Positions 27,363-36,528 of a DNA stretch of 43,158 nt are shown here, one piece after another. The notes below the pieces were generated by a model that was not told the DNA's origin, searched no databases, and saw only the letters and a program-made list of their open reading frames with translations. The position numbers and the translations under genes were made by a program. Numbering within the stretch: position 1 is the first letter of the stretch; every line of letters starts with the position of its first letter. Origin of the DNA: Phyllobacteriaceae bacterium (GTDB lineage Bacteria; Pseudomonadota; Alphaproteobacteria; Rhizobiales; Rhizobiaceae); assembly GCA_023954255.1 (NCBI GenBank), contig JAMLIH010000021.1:1-43158 (forward strand). Reading direction: 5' to 3'.

Positions 27363-29186
27363 CTATTGCGGAATGACCAGCGTGTCGCCGATTTGCAGCG
27401 CGCACGTTCGTGACCGAGTTGGCTTCCTCAATTCTTTTCCATTCCAGCGCATCGCCGTATTTTTCCCTGGCGATGGTCCACGAGTCGCCCCGGTTTGATG
27501 ACGTAATCACCGGCCATGCTCCTTCTGCATCGCGGAGTTCGGTTGTTGCCATGGTCTCGGCCTTTGCCATTTCGAACATGCCGCCCTTCAGGGATGCGGC
27601 CATCGGTATAGAACTGTAGGGGCTGTTGGCGGCAATGTAGTCGGCCACCACTTGCTCGGGGCCCGGACCGTAGTCATAGGCATTCATGCCGTTGTCCTTG
27701 AACACGGCATAGCCGTCCCCGCCACCGCGCATGAAGTCGTTGGAAACCAGCTTGTAGGTCGCTTCGGGGTCAATATCGGCCCATTCTCCGTCCTTCATCA
27801 CCTGGACCTGCTTGATGCGCCCCTTGAGCGGTTCAACCGTCTCGTCCCACGCAAAGCGCAGGCCGGCGACCTGCGGGAAGCGGCCCTTGATCTCCTCGAC
27901 CTGGCTGACGCCGCTTTCAAGCGCCGACACAACATCCAGCCCTTGAGCTCGAACGTCGACAGCGCGTTCTGGAACGGCAGCACTTCAGTACCTCGCCCAT
28001 GGTGATCTGGCCGCCGTCGATGGAAGAAACAGTCCGCCGCCATTCTGGACCGCAATCGTCGCGCTGGCCATGACCGCAGTCCGAGCATGGCGTCAGCCAC
28101 CAGATTGCCAGCTGGAACACTCGCCGAGACGGCACTGAATCCCGGTCGCCGTCGATGGCGGCAACCCGCTTAGGCTTTTTCTTCCAGTTCCTCAATGGGT
28201 GCGGCCAGTTCCGCCGGCAACGCGAGCCGTATTCGCCGCATCCGGCGTCACGCCGGCATCCAGCGAATGCGGTTCGCCATAGGCTGCCGTCACCACGCCG
28301 TCATCGTTGAAGTTGACGCTGACCTCGCCGAGATATTTCGAATACGAACCGGCCTGAACGATCGGCACCTTGATGCCGTCCGGATTTTCGACCCAGACGG
28401 GGTAGGGGCTGCCGCGCCGTCGTCGCCATTGGCAAGCAGCGTGTGGCTATGGCCGCCGACGATGCGTCGATGCCGGAAACGGCTGCCGCGATCTGCTTGT
28501 CCATCTCGAGCCCCACATGGGTAAGCGCAACGATCTTGTTGACGCCGTACGACTCGATCTCGAGGATCGCCGACTTCAGGATGCCGATCTCCGCGTTGAA
28601 GTCCACCTTGTCTCCGGGCGAGGACGCTCCTTCATTGTCCGCGGCGACGACCGGGGCGATGCCGATCTTCTCGCCGCCCTTTTCGACGATCACGTAACCC
28701 GGCAGCTTGTCTTTCAGCAACGGCTCGAAATAGAGCCGAGGTATTGGCCGAAATGACCGGAAATTCAGCCTTGTCGATGAACCTGGCGAGCGTCTCCGGT
28801 CCGTCGTCGAACTCGTGATTGCCTACGCCATGGCGTCGGGCTTTATCATGTTGAGGAACTCGACCGCCGCATCCCGCTTGTAGGTGGTGTAAAACGGCGA
28901 TCCCTGGAACTGGTCGCCGGCATCGAGCACCAGCACGTTGGCGTTCTCCGCAGCAGCGCTGCCCGCCGTTCGTCGATCTTGGCCTTTACCGCGCGATGCC
29001 GCCGAAGCGGCCCTTGCCTTCACTCTCGTCCTCCGCCGCGCAGGTCGAGTTGTATTTGCTGACCGACTGGATCTTCGGCTGTGCAGATCGTTGATATGCA
29101 AAATGTCGAGAACGTAGTCGGCTCTCGCCCTGTCACGCCCCCATCGCCAGCATGGATGCGGATGCAAGCAAAACATACCTGTTCAT
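27363..29186 (-). pseudogene. 5'-nucleotidase/metallophosphatase with C-terminal LysM domain, multiply frameshifted
   Basis: This is a UshA-type secreted enzyme that should hydrolyse nucleotides or related phosphoesters in the periplasm. The start at 29186 is supported by AGGAGG seven bases upstream and a signal peptide MNRYVLLASASMLAMGA. Metal-site motifs are HINDLHS, DAGDQFQGSPFYTTYKRDAA and ALTHVGLEMDKQIAAAVSGI. The 5'-nucleotidase C-terminal domain has YKLVSNDFMRGGGDGYAVF. The end is a LysM-like unit (SWTIAREKYGDALEWKRI, LQIGDTLVIPQ) stopping at TAG 27363-27365. Several indels break the frame, including the His of the GHSH-type motif. A LysM tail would hold the enzyme to peptidoglycan. 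Confidence 0.85.
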
Positions 29187-29448
29187 GGGTAACCTCCTGT
29201 TCGCCGGCCTGCCGCGTCGATGCTGCGCTGTGGCCCGGTAATCTGGCCGGTAATCTGACTAGCCGCCGGCACATCCGGCAAATGGCATCGAACGCTCCCG
29301 GCAGGATGCCGGGGCATGTCTGCCGACAGCAGATATCGCGGCGGAACGTGACAAAGAATTTTCGAATTCACCCGCACCCGGCCGGATTTGTGCACCGGGA
29401 ACTGTGCACGAAGCCGGTGCGCAAGGCCAGAAAGGGCAGGTGGCAGGC

Positions 29449-31482
29449 TTATCCGCGCAGCCGCCTGATCCAGGCTGTTGCCGTTTTTCCGGTTGTTGCG
29501 CAGCGGCTCCGGCGGCTGCCGGAGGGCCGTTCCGGGTCATGGCGGCATCGATGTAGCGTTGTTCGATGCTCTTGTTGGCAGCGCCTCCAGGGCATCGATT
29601 TTCGCCGGGTCGGGCATCCTTGCTGCGTTGCCGGCAGCGGTTCCGGGCGCTGCGCCACTGCCCGCCGCCCTTTGCCGCCGCCTGGGACATGGAGGCTGCA
29701 TTCAGCGCCTGCAGATCGTGTCCGTAGGGATCGTCGCCATGGGCCCGGGCTCGCGGAATATTTGGTGCCGCGCATGCGGCGATGATCGCACCCAGATTGA
29801 TTTCCCGTCGGCACGCACCGCATTCTGGTTTCCCGGATATGGGCGCCCCGGCAGATCTTCACCCACGTTTCAAAGGAACGCATCGGCGAATAGACTGCCT
29901 CGCCAAAGGCGATACTCGCGGTTGGAAATCGACGGCAGAAAGGCGATGTGGTGCTCTGGGCGCCGCTGTTGAATGCGCCTGCGATGATGTCCTGGTCCTT
30001 GGTGTTCGACAGCCGCATGGCAAAGAAGGTGCCATTGCGACGGGATGGTCTGGTCGAGTTCGCTGGGCCGCTGGGTGATGATGCCCAGATAGGCGCCGTA
30101 TTGCGGCCCTCCTTGGCGATGCGGCCGATCGCCTGCATGCGCGTCGTAGAAACCGGCTTTCACGTCAGCGGGAATATAGCGTGCGCTTCCTCGGCAACGA
30201 CGAGCGTCTGAATGGCACCGTCGCTCGACAGCGCCAGGTCGAAGGCAAGGCGGCACAGCACCGAAACGACCGAGGAGACGACTTCTGAGGAAGGCCCGAC
30301 ATCTCCATGATGCAGATGGGGCGGTCGCCCTGGGGATCCTGAAAATCTCCGAGATCACGTTGTTGATGCGGTCGCCGCCGCATTTCGTCGGGTCGAACAT
30401 GAACTGGAAGCGCGCATCGTTGACGATTGTCTCGATGCGGTCCTTGAGCGCCTTCAGATGCGGTTTTCCGCCTTGCCGTCCAGCTTGCCGATACGGTCCT
30501 CGATCAGCTTGAGCAGGTCGAGCATTCGGTAGGGAACAGGCGTGTCGGCGGTGATGCGCTGCTTGGCGGTTGGTCGAGCGGACGAGCAGGCCTGCCCGCC
30601 CCTGCGCATCATCCATGTGGACGATCTTCGCCGCCACGACCATGTCGCGCAGGATTTCCTTCTCGATGTCGATGCCGTCCTGGCCGCGGAAAATCTACCT
30701 CGGCGATTTCTTCCAGCGTGAACAGCCAGAAGGGAGCGGGACGAGACGGCTCGCATTGAGCACATAGCCGTTGCGCGGAAGGCAGAGCCGGAATTCGTTG
30801 TGCGGGTCGAGCATCAGCACGCGGATGTCGGGCCATTGCCTCGACGATGCCCGCACAGCATCAGCGTTACCGAGGTGGACTTGCCGGTGGAGCCGACCAC
30901 GGCAAAATGGCGGCTGAGCAGTTTCTCGAAGTCGATCTTGGCATCGATCGACGAGGTCCCTGAGTGACATGGCCGATGCGGATCGCCGTATCGGAATTGT
31001 TGCGGAAAACCGCTGCCAGGTCGCTTGAGCCCGGATGCGGTGGGCAATACAGCCCATTTGCGGGAAACCCGGAAATGCCGGTCGTGAAGCGCGTTCCGTT
31101 TCCGTCGGCGACCTCGCCGATTAGTTCGACATGAACCGCAACCTGGTTGCGGTCACCCTCGACCCAGCCGTTCTCAGGCGAAGGCCTCCTCGAGCGGTCT
31201 GACCGATCACGCGGTTCCTCGCCGACCCAGATAGAGGCCAAATTGCCCAACGGCCCAGTAATTCTCCATATACTCGACGCGCGCGTCCACCTCTGCCGAA
31301 ATGATGGCATGGTGGGCATCGCAATGTGGCATATCCCTGCGTGCGGCGGCGGCTCGGATCGTAACCGGCGTCGTCCAGGTTTCGTCACTGCCTGAAGCGC
31401 TGTTTTCGCCGGCCTTGGCCGCTACCGTCTCAGTTTTGTTGGTTCACTCTGCAATTCAATCACGCTGTGTTTCGGCGGTCAT
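29449..31482 (-). pseudogene. HerA-like ATPase (DUF87), multiply frameshifted
   Basis: HerA-type ATPases are FtsK/VirB4-related hexameric motors that translocate DNA. Minus-strand pieces are MTAETQRD at the N-terminus, SIWVGEEPR, VAVHVELIGEVADGNGTRF, RNNSDTAIRIGHVTQ, KLLSRHFAVVGSTGKST (a damaged Walker A, GSTGxGKST), ADTPVPYRML, MFDPTKCGGDRINNVISEIF, GIITQRPSELDQTI and FCRRFPTASIAFGEAV. These follow the order of intact rhizobial homologues. No nuclease partner (NurA) is adjacent. The start at 31482 is fair; the stop is uncertain. The 262 bases between this gene and the nucleotidase (29187-29448) show no other gene. Confidence 0.8.
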
Positions 31483-31646
31483 ATAAATTTCGTTCAGGAA
31501 GGTAAATTTTTTGGTTCAATTGGCGCTGCCGAGCTTGCTTTTGCCGCCGATGCCCCTTCATTGCGTGCTGAAGGCGGGATGGCACACGGGATGAGGCCGT
31601 TCCGCACAGTGTTCCAGCAGGATCTGCGCCGGCCGGAGGACATCGC

Positions 31647-33069
31647 ATGAGCTTGGAGGAAACCGATACCGCCAATCCCGCGAAGGGCCGAGGCCGTGCC
31701 GGTTTCGGCGAAACGCTGTACAATGAAGACGGTCATCTGCGCACCGACTTCACCGAGGCCGTGCGCGCCGCCGTCGCCGATGAACGAACGCGTGCGGTCA
31801 TCGAACTCATCGATCCGCTGCACAGATCCGAACTTGGCGATCTGCTGGAGGCGCTCACCGCCGAGGAGCGTCGAGACTGGTGCGCATTGCCGGCGAGGAC
31901 TTCGACTTCGTCCCTGACCGAGGTCGACGAGGCGATCCGCCTCGACATCGTGGGTTCGCTGCCAAATGCGGCGATTGCCGAGGCCATCCAGGACCTCGAT
32001 TCCGACGATGCCATCTACATTCTCGAAGACATGGAGAAGGATCGAAGAGAAGGTTCTCGACCGCCTGCCGTTTCGACGACCGCATCCTGCTGCGCCGGGC
32101 TGTCGAATATCCCGAGGATCGGCCGGCCGCCGCATGCAGACCGAGTTCATTGCGGTGCCGCCGTTCTGGACGGTCGGCCAGACGATCGACTACATGCGCG
32201 GAAGAGGACCTTCCCAACCGTTTCCACGAGATATTCGTCATCTCGCCGCAATACGGCTTGCTGGGCTATGTCCGAAGCCGACCGGCTGCTGCGCAGCCGC
32301 AGCGCCAGATGAATCCGATCAAGGAGGAGTCGATCTACCCGATCGATGCCAATCTCGACCAGGAGGAGGCAGCCACATCTTCCAGCGCTACGACCTGGCC
32401 TGTTGTCGGCAGCGGTGGTCGACGTGGCGGCCGCCTCGTCGGCGTTATGACCATCGACGACATCGTCGACGTCATCCACGAGGAGGAGCCGAAGACATCA
32501 AGCGCCTTGGCGGCGTCGGCGACGAGGACTCTCCGACACCGTCATCCGACATCGCCCGCTCGCCGCTTTCTGTGGCTGCTGATCAACCTTGTCACGGCGG
32601 TTCTGGCTTCCGCCGTCATGTTCTGTTCGATACAACCATCGAGCAGATGGTGGCACTTGCCATCCTGATGCCGATTGTCGCCTCCATATGGGCGGCAACG
32701 CCGGCACCCAGACGATGACGGTTGCCGTGCGCGCACTCGCCACCGCGACATGGACGGTTACAGCACCCAAAGCGCATCATCCGGCGCGAGGTCATGGTCG
32801 GCCTCCTCAACAGTGCGGCATACCTTTGATGCTGATCGGGGTGATCGCCGCCTGAGGTGGTTTTAACCTCGACATCGGAATGATCCTCGCCATAGCCATG
32901 GTCTTCAACATGCTGAGCGCTGCGCTGGCCGGCATTCACAGTCCCCATCCTGCTTGATCGCCTCGATCTCGATCAAGCCATTGCCTCCAGCGTTTTCGTT
33001 GCCACCGTCACCGATGTCGTGGGCTTCTTCGCCTTTCTCAGCCTTGCTGCCTGGTGGTTCGGCATCTGA
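31647..33069 (+). pseudogene. mgtE: Magnesium transporter MgtE, multiply frameshifted
   Basis: MgtE is a magnesium-gated Mg2+ channel of the inner membrane. The start at 31647 gives MSLEETDTANPAKGRGRAGF. The N domain has VIELIDPLHRSELGDLLEAL and LDSDDAIYILEDMEKD. The CBS pair has EESIYPIDANLDQEEAA and GRLVGVMTIDDIVDVIHEE. The membrane domain has RFLWLLINLVTAVLASAV, IEQMVALAILMPIVAS, MILAIAMVFNMLSAALAGI and TDVVGFFAFLSLAAWWFGI, then TGA 33067-33069. At least ten indels occur, for example near 31877, 31913, 32048, 32073, 32119, 32201 and 32272. No M-box-like leader was recognised in the 164 bases upstream. Confidence 0.88.
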
Positions 33070-33103
33070 GGGTGGGGTGGAGTATTACTTTTACATGTGA
33101 GCA

Positions 33104-33119
33104 TTGACTTTTACGTAAA
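33104..33119 (+). promoter_or_regulatory. Palindrome TTTACGTAAA at a -35 box upstream of the MerR gene
   Basis: TTGACT (33104-33109) is a near-consensus -35. It is followed at once by the perfect 10-base palindrome TTTACGTAAA (33110-33119). MerR regulators bind dyads between -35 and -10 of their own promoters. No clear -10 follows at the 19-base spacing, possibly because of local sequence errors. A second TTTTACATGTGA stretch lies just upstream. Confidence 0.45.
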
Positions 33120-33173
33120 TCTGCCAAACAACTTGACCATAAGCTTTGGATATACCCAGCGCAGATTCGCCGC

Positions 33174-33585
33174 GAATGCTACACCATCACCGACCTCACG
33201 CGGGAATTCGGCGTTTCCACGCGCACCATCCGCTTCTACGAGGATGAGGGCTGATCCAGCCCGCTGCACGCCCGTGGCCCGTACCCGCTTGTTCCGGCTG
33301 ATCCGACCGCCGGTTGCTAAGCTTCATTCTGCGCGGCAAGCGGCTCGGTTTCGATCGCGAAATCCGCGAAATAAAGGACATCTTGCAAGGAACCGCCGGT
33401 GAGGCGAGCCAGTTGCGGCTGCTGATGGCCAAGGTCAAGGAAAAGCGCGGCGAACGCCTGGAACAGAAGCGCCGCGATATCGAGGAAACCCTGCGCGAAC
33501 TCGAACAGGTCGAGGAAACGAGCCTGGCTCGGCTTGCCGAGATCGGCGTGAAGCACCTGAGGCCGGCGCTTGCGCTGATGGCGCC
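33174..33585 (+). pseudogene. MerR-family transcriptional regulator, frameshifted
   Basis: The product is a one-component DNA-binding regulator. YTITDLTREFGVSTRTIRFY is the winged helix-turn-helix. After two or more breaks it continues with RLFRPADRRLLSFILRGKRL, then intact as GFDREIREIKDILQGTAGEA and KRRDIEETLRELEQVEETSL, the coiled-coil dimerisation helix, ending near LARLAEIGV. No metal-binding cysteines are seen, unlike MerR or CueR. The form resembles MerR proteins that regulate branched-chain amino acid or fatty acid breakdown (LiuR-like), but none of those genes lies here. The start is damaged; an ATG at about 33176 is out of frame by one base. Confidence 0.75.
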
Positions 33586-33599
33586 AGCCCCCTCATATC

Positions 33600-34081
33600 C
33601 AGCCCCCTCACCTTGTGACGCACCTTCGCCGCATAGTGATGCCAGGCCGTGCCAGAAAAGCGCGAAGGTGTCGCCTCCCGCTCGATGGCAAGCTTGGTGA
33701 CGGCGAAGGCGGCGAAAAGCGGCACCGGCAGCCACAGATTGCCCAGCGCCAGGCCAAGCCGATCGTCGGCTTGGGGTGTTTGAAAAGATGAATCCGGGTT
33801 GCGCGAAAAGCTGAACGGCCCGCTGGTCGCAGATGGCTCGCCGCGCGCGTCGCAGCCGAATGGTGGTTCTGTGCCAGCGCAGTTCCGAAAATACCACATC
33901 GATGAAAGCCCCATGCGCCGCGATCGGCAGCAGGCCTGCCATGAACACCATGCCGCCGACCGTTCCCGGCAGCCAGGGCCAGTTCGTAGACCCCAACCAT
34001 CGCCAGCCCGGCAAGGATTGCAATCCCGTACAGCACCGGCGGCAGGAAGGGAGAGGGCCAGAACCGCCGTGATGCATTCAT
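33600..34081 (-). pseudogene. Isoprenylcysteine carboxyl methyltransferase-like membrane protein, frameshifted
   Basis: This is a small membrane protein of the phospholipid/isoprenylcysteine methyltransferase group; bacterial members have poorly known substrates. The start at 34081 gives MNASRRFWPSPFLPPVLYGI followed by hydrophobic segments. The core is FIDVVFSELRWHRTTIRLRR, SGPFSFSRNP, LGLALGNLWLPVPLFAAFAV and TKLAIERE, with AWHHYAAKVR close to the end. The SRNPxY-type motif expected to bind S-adenosylmethionine is visible as SRNP. At least three frame changes occur. The natural stop is not found. Confidence 0.7.
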
Positions 34082-34139
34082 CAGTGGCGATCCTGTTTGA
34101 CTTGCCGGGCTGGAGCCTGCTTGAATCGGATTGTCAGTC

Positions 34140-34928
34140 CTATCGTACAACCAGTTGAACCCCATAGAGAATTGCCAGCATCACCGGCTGATGCAACAGG
34201 TAATAGGCAAGGCTGTTGCGGCCGATGAAGCGAAGGACGGCTGCAAGCCCGCCTTGCGGCCGCCAGGCGGCGAGGCGGAGCGCCATGCCGCTGGAGATGA
34301 GCCACTTGCCCAGGGCGAGGCCCGCAAGCTCGGCGGCAAAGAACGGGAACACCGGAACATAGTCGCTGGAGCGCGGGGTAAAGGCGTTGAGCCCGCTCCA
34401 CCACCACCACGGCGCGTTGAACAGATCGCTCCTGCCATATAGCGCTGCGGCCAGCACACATGCCGCCAGTATCAGCAATACGGCGACAGGCAGCCGCACG
34501 AAGAAGATGCACAGGATGCTCGCCAGCGCGATGTGATGGAGAATTCCGAAAAAGATGAAGATGTTCGGCGTCGCGATCCGCGTCGCAACGGTAATCAGCA
34601 AAGCGGCGGCAACGATCTTGCCGAGCCGCCACAGGAACGGTTTTGCCTTCAGGCCGCCATGGTGGGCGAGAACGAAGGAAACCCCCACCAGCAGCAAGAA
34701 GCTCGACGCGATGACGCGCGCATACCAGATCATCCAGGGCTGCGTGGCAAAGCCATGCCCGGCAAAGCCGAACAGTTCGAGATCCCAGCCGAAGTGAAAC
34801 GTGGTCATGGCGACGAGCGCCAGCCCCCTGGCAAGGTCGACGCCGTCGACCCGAACGGCTTGCCCGGGCAGGCGCTCCGTCTTTCCGGCTATGGGATCGG
34901 TTTCGCGTTGCATGCGCCTGTTATGCAC
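34140..34928 (-). CDS. DUF1624 membrane protein (heparan-alpha-glucosaminide N-acetyltransferase-like)
   Basis: This 262-aa integral membrane protein belongs to the DUF1624 group of acyltransferase-like proteins, distantly related to the lysosomal HGSNAT enzyme. VDLARGLALVAMTTFHFGWD near residue 30 is the first-helix signature with the conserved histidine in TFHFGWD. About seven hydrophobic helices follow, and the C-terminal FIGRNSLAYYLLHQPVMLAI has the second conserved histidine (LLHQP). It is intact, so the indel-rich stretch ends just before it. The start may be 34928 or the second Met five codons in. The acyl substrate is unknown. Confidence 0.85.
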   Translation of the reverse strand: MHNRRMQRETDPIAGKTERLPGQAVRVDGVDLARGLALVAMTTFHFGWDLELFGFAGHGFATQPWMIWYARVIASSFLLLVGVSFVLAHHGGLKAKPFLWRLGKIVAAALLITVATRIATPNIFIFFGILHHIALASILCIFFVRLPVAVLLILAACVLAAALYGRSDLFNAPWWWWSGLNAFTPRSSDYVPVFPFFAAELAGLALGKWLISSGMALRLAAWRPQGGLAAVLRFIGRNSLAYYLLHQPVMLAILYGVQLVVR

Positions 34929-35038
34929 TGCAAGGCACGCTCATTGAAGAGGCGGCAGCACAAAACCCGGTGTGGAAAACCCGTGGTTGAACCTTTGGGT
35001 GTTGCCGCTTTTTTCGGCAGGTTTCAGACCGGCCGGCA

Positions 35039-35061
35039 TGGCATGCACGGCTTGCATGCCA
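35039..35061. repeat. Perfect 9-base inverted repeat TGGCATGCA / TGCATGCCA
   Basis: The arms at 35039-35047 and 35053-35061 are perfect inverse copies separated by CGGCT. The element lies in the 275-base space between the divergent DUF1624 gene and the small peptide gene. No U-tract follows on either strand. It could be a regulator operator or an RNA hairpin. Confidence 0.6.
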
Positions 35062-35203
35062 GCTATCCCCAATTGTGACCATTTGATGTCGGATTCCGCT
35101 TGCCAAATTGTTACCAAATCCTTAAATGCCGCCCGCTGCCGCTAATCGGCGGCGACAAGATTCCGCCGGATCAACCGGCGAAACCAAACAGTGGGCGTCA
35201 AAC

Positions 35204-35335
35204 ATGCTTCATGAAAAATCTCCCGGCTCCGTATGGAACGTGGCCGTGGTGGCTATTGTCGTGTTGTTGGCAGCGATGGCCGTTAGCGGGCTCGTACCCG
35301 GCGGTGAAACCGCCACGATGGCTTCAACGCTCTAA
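35204..35335 (+). CDS. Putative 43-aa single-span membrane peptide
   Basis: The product is not recognised. It starts MLHEKSPGSVWNVAVVAIVV and is one hydrophobic helix (about residues 11-31, AVVAIVVLLAAMAVSGLV) with a polar tail ending ETATMASTL. A promoter-like TTGCCA (35100-35105) and TTAAAT (35122-35127) lie upstream, and a strong terminator lies 25 bases after the stop. A promoter, a short frame and a terminator make a separate small transcript plausible. There is no good Shine-Dalgarno sequence, so a non-coding RNA is also possible. Confidence 0.5.
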   Translation: MLHEKSPGSVWNVAVVAIVVLLAAMAVSGLVPGGETATMASTL

Positions 35336-35360
35336 GCCGGCAACATCAGGACTAGCAGGA

Positions 35361-35393
35361 AACCGCACTTGGCATCGCCGGTGCGGTTTTTTG
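35361..35393 (+). terminator. Intrinsic terminator after the 43-aa peptide gene
   Basis: AACCGCAC (35361-35368) pairs perfectly with GTGCGGTT (35381-35388), followed by TTTT and TGTTG. It closes a short transcription unit of about 260 bases. Confidence 0.85.
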
Positions 35394-35464
35394 TTGGCTG
35401 CCCGGCCGCAAACGTGGAAGGATGACGGCAGCAGCAAAGACAATTCGCAACGGAAGGAACCGGC

Positions 35465-35860
35465 ATGGCGATTACCGGCGTCAAAACCCTGGTCGAGCGG
35501 GCCAACAAGGAGATCACCACCCATTCGCCGGCAGAAGCCCTGTCGAGGCAATCGGGCGGCGCCGTACTGGTCGATATCCGCGATGTGCGCGAACTCAACC
35601 GGGAAGGGCGCATCGAAGGGGCGGTACACGCGCCCCGCGGCATGCTCGAATTCTGGTTCGATCCCGAAAGCCCCTATCACAAGGAGGTTTTCGCCCAGGA
35701 CAGGGAATATATCCTGTTTTGCGCTGCCGGCTGGCGCTCGGCACTGGCAACCAAGTCGCTGAAGGACATGGGCTTTGAAAACATCGCCCATATCGATGGC
35801 GGCTTCGGCGCGTTGCGGGAAGGCGGCGCAACAATTCTCGAAAAGCAGGACAAGTCCTGA
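35465..35860 (+). CDS. Rhodanese-like sulfurtransferase domain protein
   Basis: The 131-aa product is a single rhodanese domain, which carries sulfur as a cysteine persulfide in the cytoplasm. VLVDIRDVRELNREGRIEGA (about residues 34-53) is the CH2A-type motif, and AVHAPRGML follows. The active-site loop is LFCAAGWRSALAT, with the single catalytic cysteine at about residue 87. The end is HIDGGFGALREGG. A GGAAGGAAC ribosome-binding site lies just before the ATG. The acceptor is unknown. Confidence 0.92.
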   Translation: MAITGVKTLVERANKEITTHSPAEALSRQSGGAVLVDIRDVRELNREGRIEGAVHAPRGMLEFWFDPESPYHKEVFAQDREYILFCAAGWRSALATKSLKDMGFENIAHIDGGFGALREGGATILEKQDKS

Positions 35861-35949
35861 ACGGCCCGGCGCGGTTGCGCTGTGGATAGCTGCAGCAGCA
35901 CCGTCCGGCATCCTGTTGTGCGGCCGTCTGCTCTGCTAGGCTTGCTGCC

Positions 35950-36384
35950 ATGGCATTGAACCTGCTGAAACTTTGCGTCGGCGCGACTTCCATCGAGGAT
36001 TTGCAGTCCTGGCTCGACAGCCGAATGGCGCAGAAGCGCGCCCAGGGCCTTGCCGAAGAGCACATCCACACCACCCGCATGGTGCCCAAACGGACGGACG
36101 AACTGCTTGCCGGCGGTTCGCTCTACTGGGTGATCAAGGGCAACATCCAGGTTCGCGAGCGCCTGATCGACATCCGTCCCTTTACCGACAAGGAAGGCAT
36201 CCGCCGCTGCGACCTGGTGATGGACGGCAAGCTCGTTGCGACCCAGTGGCAGCCGCGCCGCGCCTTTCAGGGCTGGCGCTACCTGAAACCGGACGATGCA
36301 CCCGCCGATCTGGCCGCAGGCGGCGGAATTGCCGAACTGCCGCCAAGGTTGCGCAACGAATTGGCCGAACTCGGCCTGCTTTGA
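35950..36384 (+). CDS. DUF1489 family protein
   Basis: This 144-aa protein belongs to DUF1489, a family restricted to alphaproteobacteria and without known function. It starts MALNLLKLCVGATSIEDLQS and contains HTTRMVPKRTDELLAGGSLY, WVIKGNIQVRERLIDIRPF and RAFQGWRYLKPDDAPADL. These are the conserved blocks I know from the family. No signal peptide or membrane helix is seen. It lies 89 bases after the rhodanese gene and 144 bases before mipZ. Confidence 0.9.
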   Translation: MALNLLKLCVGATSIEDLQSWLDSRMAQKRAQGLAEEHIHTTRMVPKRTDELLAGGSLYWVIKGNIQVRERLIDIRPFTDKEGIRRCDLVMDGKLVATQWQPRRAFQGWRYLKPDDAPADLAAGGGIAELPPRLRNELAELGLL

Positions 36385-36528
36385 TCGCAGTCGCCATTTC
36401 CGCACGTCACGGCCTCCTCTTAACCATAGGGAAACAAATTTGCCTGTTCGGCCAGTTTTGCTTGCGAAGCTGCCGGAGTTGATCAACAATAAATTGGGCA
36501 GTTGGGACTTCTGGGTGAGGGACAACGC

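Noticed and set aside
29187-29448. Short open frames in the gap between the nucleotidase and the HerA-like gene
   Set aside because: The frames have no ribosome-binding sites or recognisable sequence and change with strand as random GC-rich frames do.
31483-31646. M-box magnesium riboswitch in front of mgtE
   Set aside because: No recognisable conserved M-box segments or leader terminator were seen in the 164 bases; local sequence errors reduce the certainty.
31647-33069. Indels as a line-length or file-format artefact with fixed spacing
   Set aside because: Estimated positions in mgtE (near 31877, 31913, 32048, 32073, 32119, 32201, 32272) have irregular spacing and mix insertions with deletions.
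23820-34081. A genomic island or horizontally acquired cluster
   Set aside because: The genes are ordinary alphaproteobacterial core or shell genes, base composition looks like the flanks, and no integrase, IS or direct repeats were seen. The tRNA-Leu is not followed by an integrase or a repeated 3' end.
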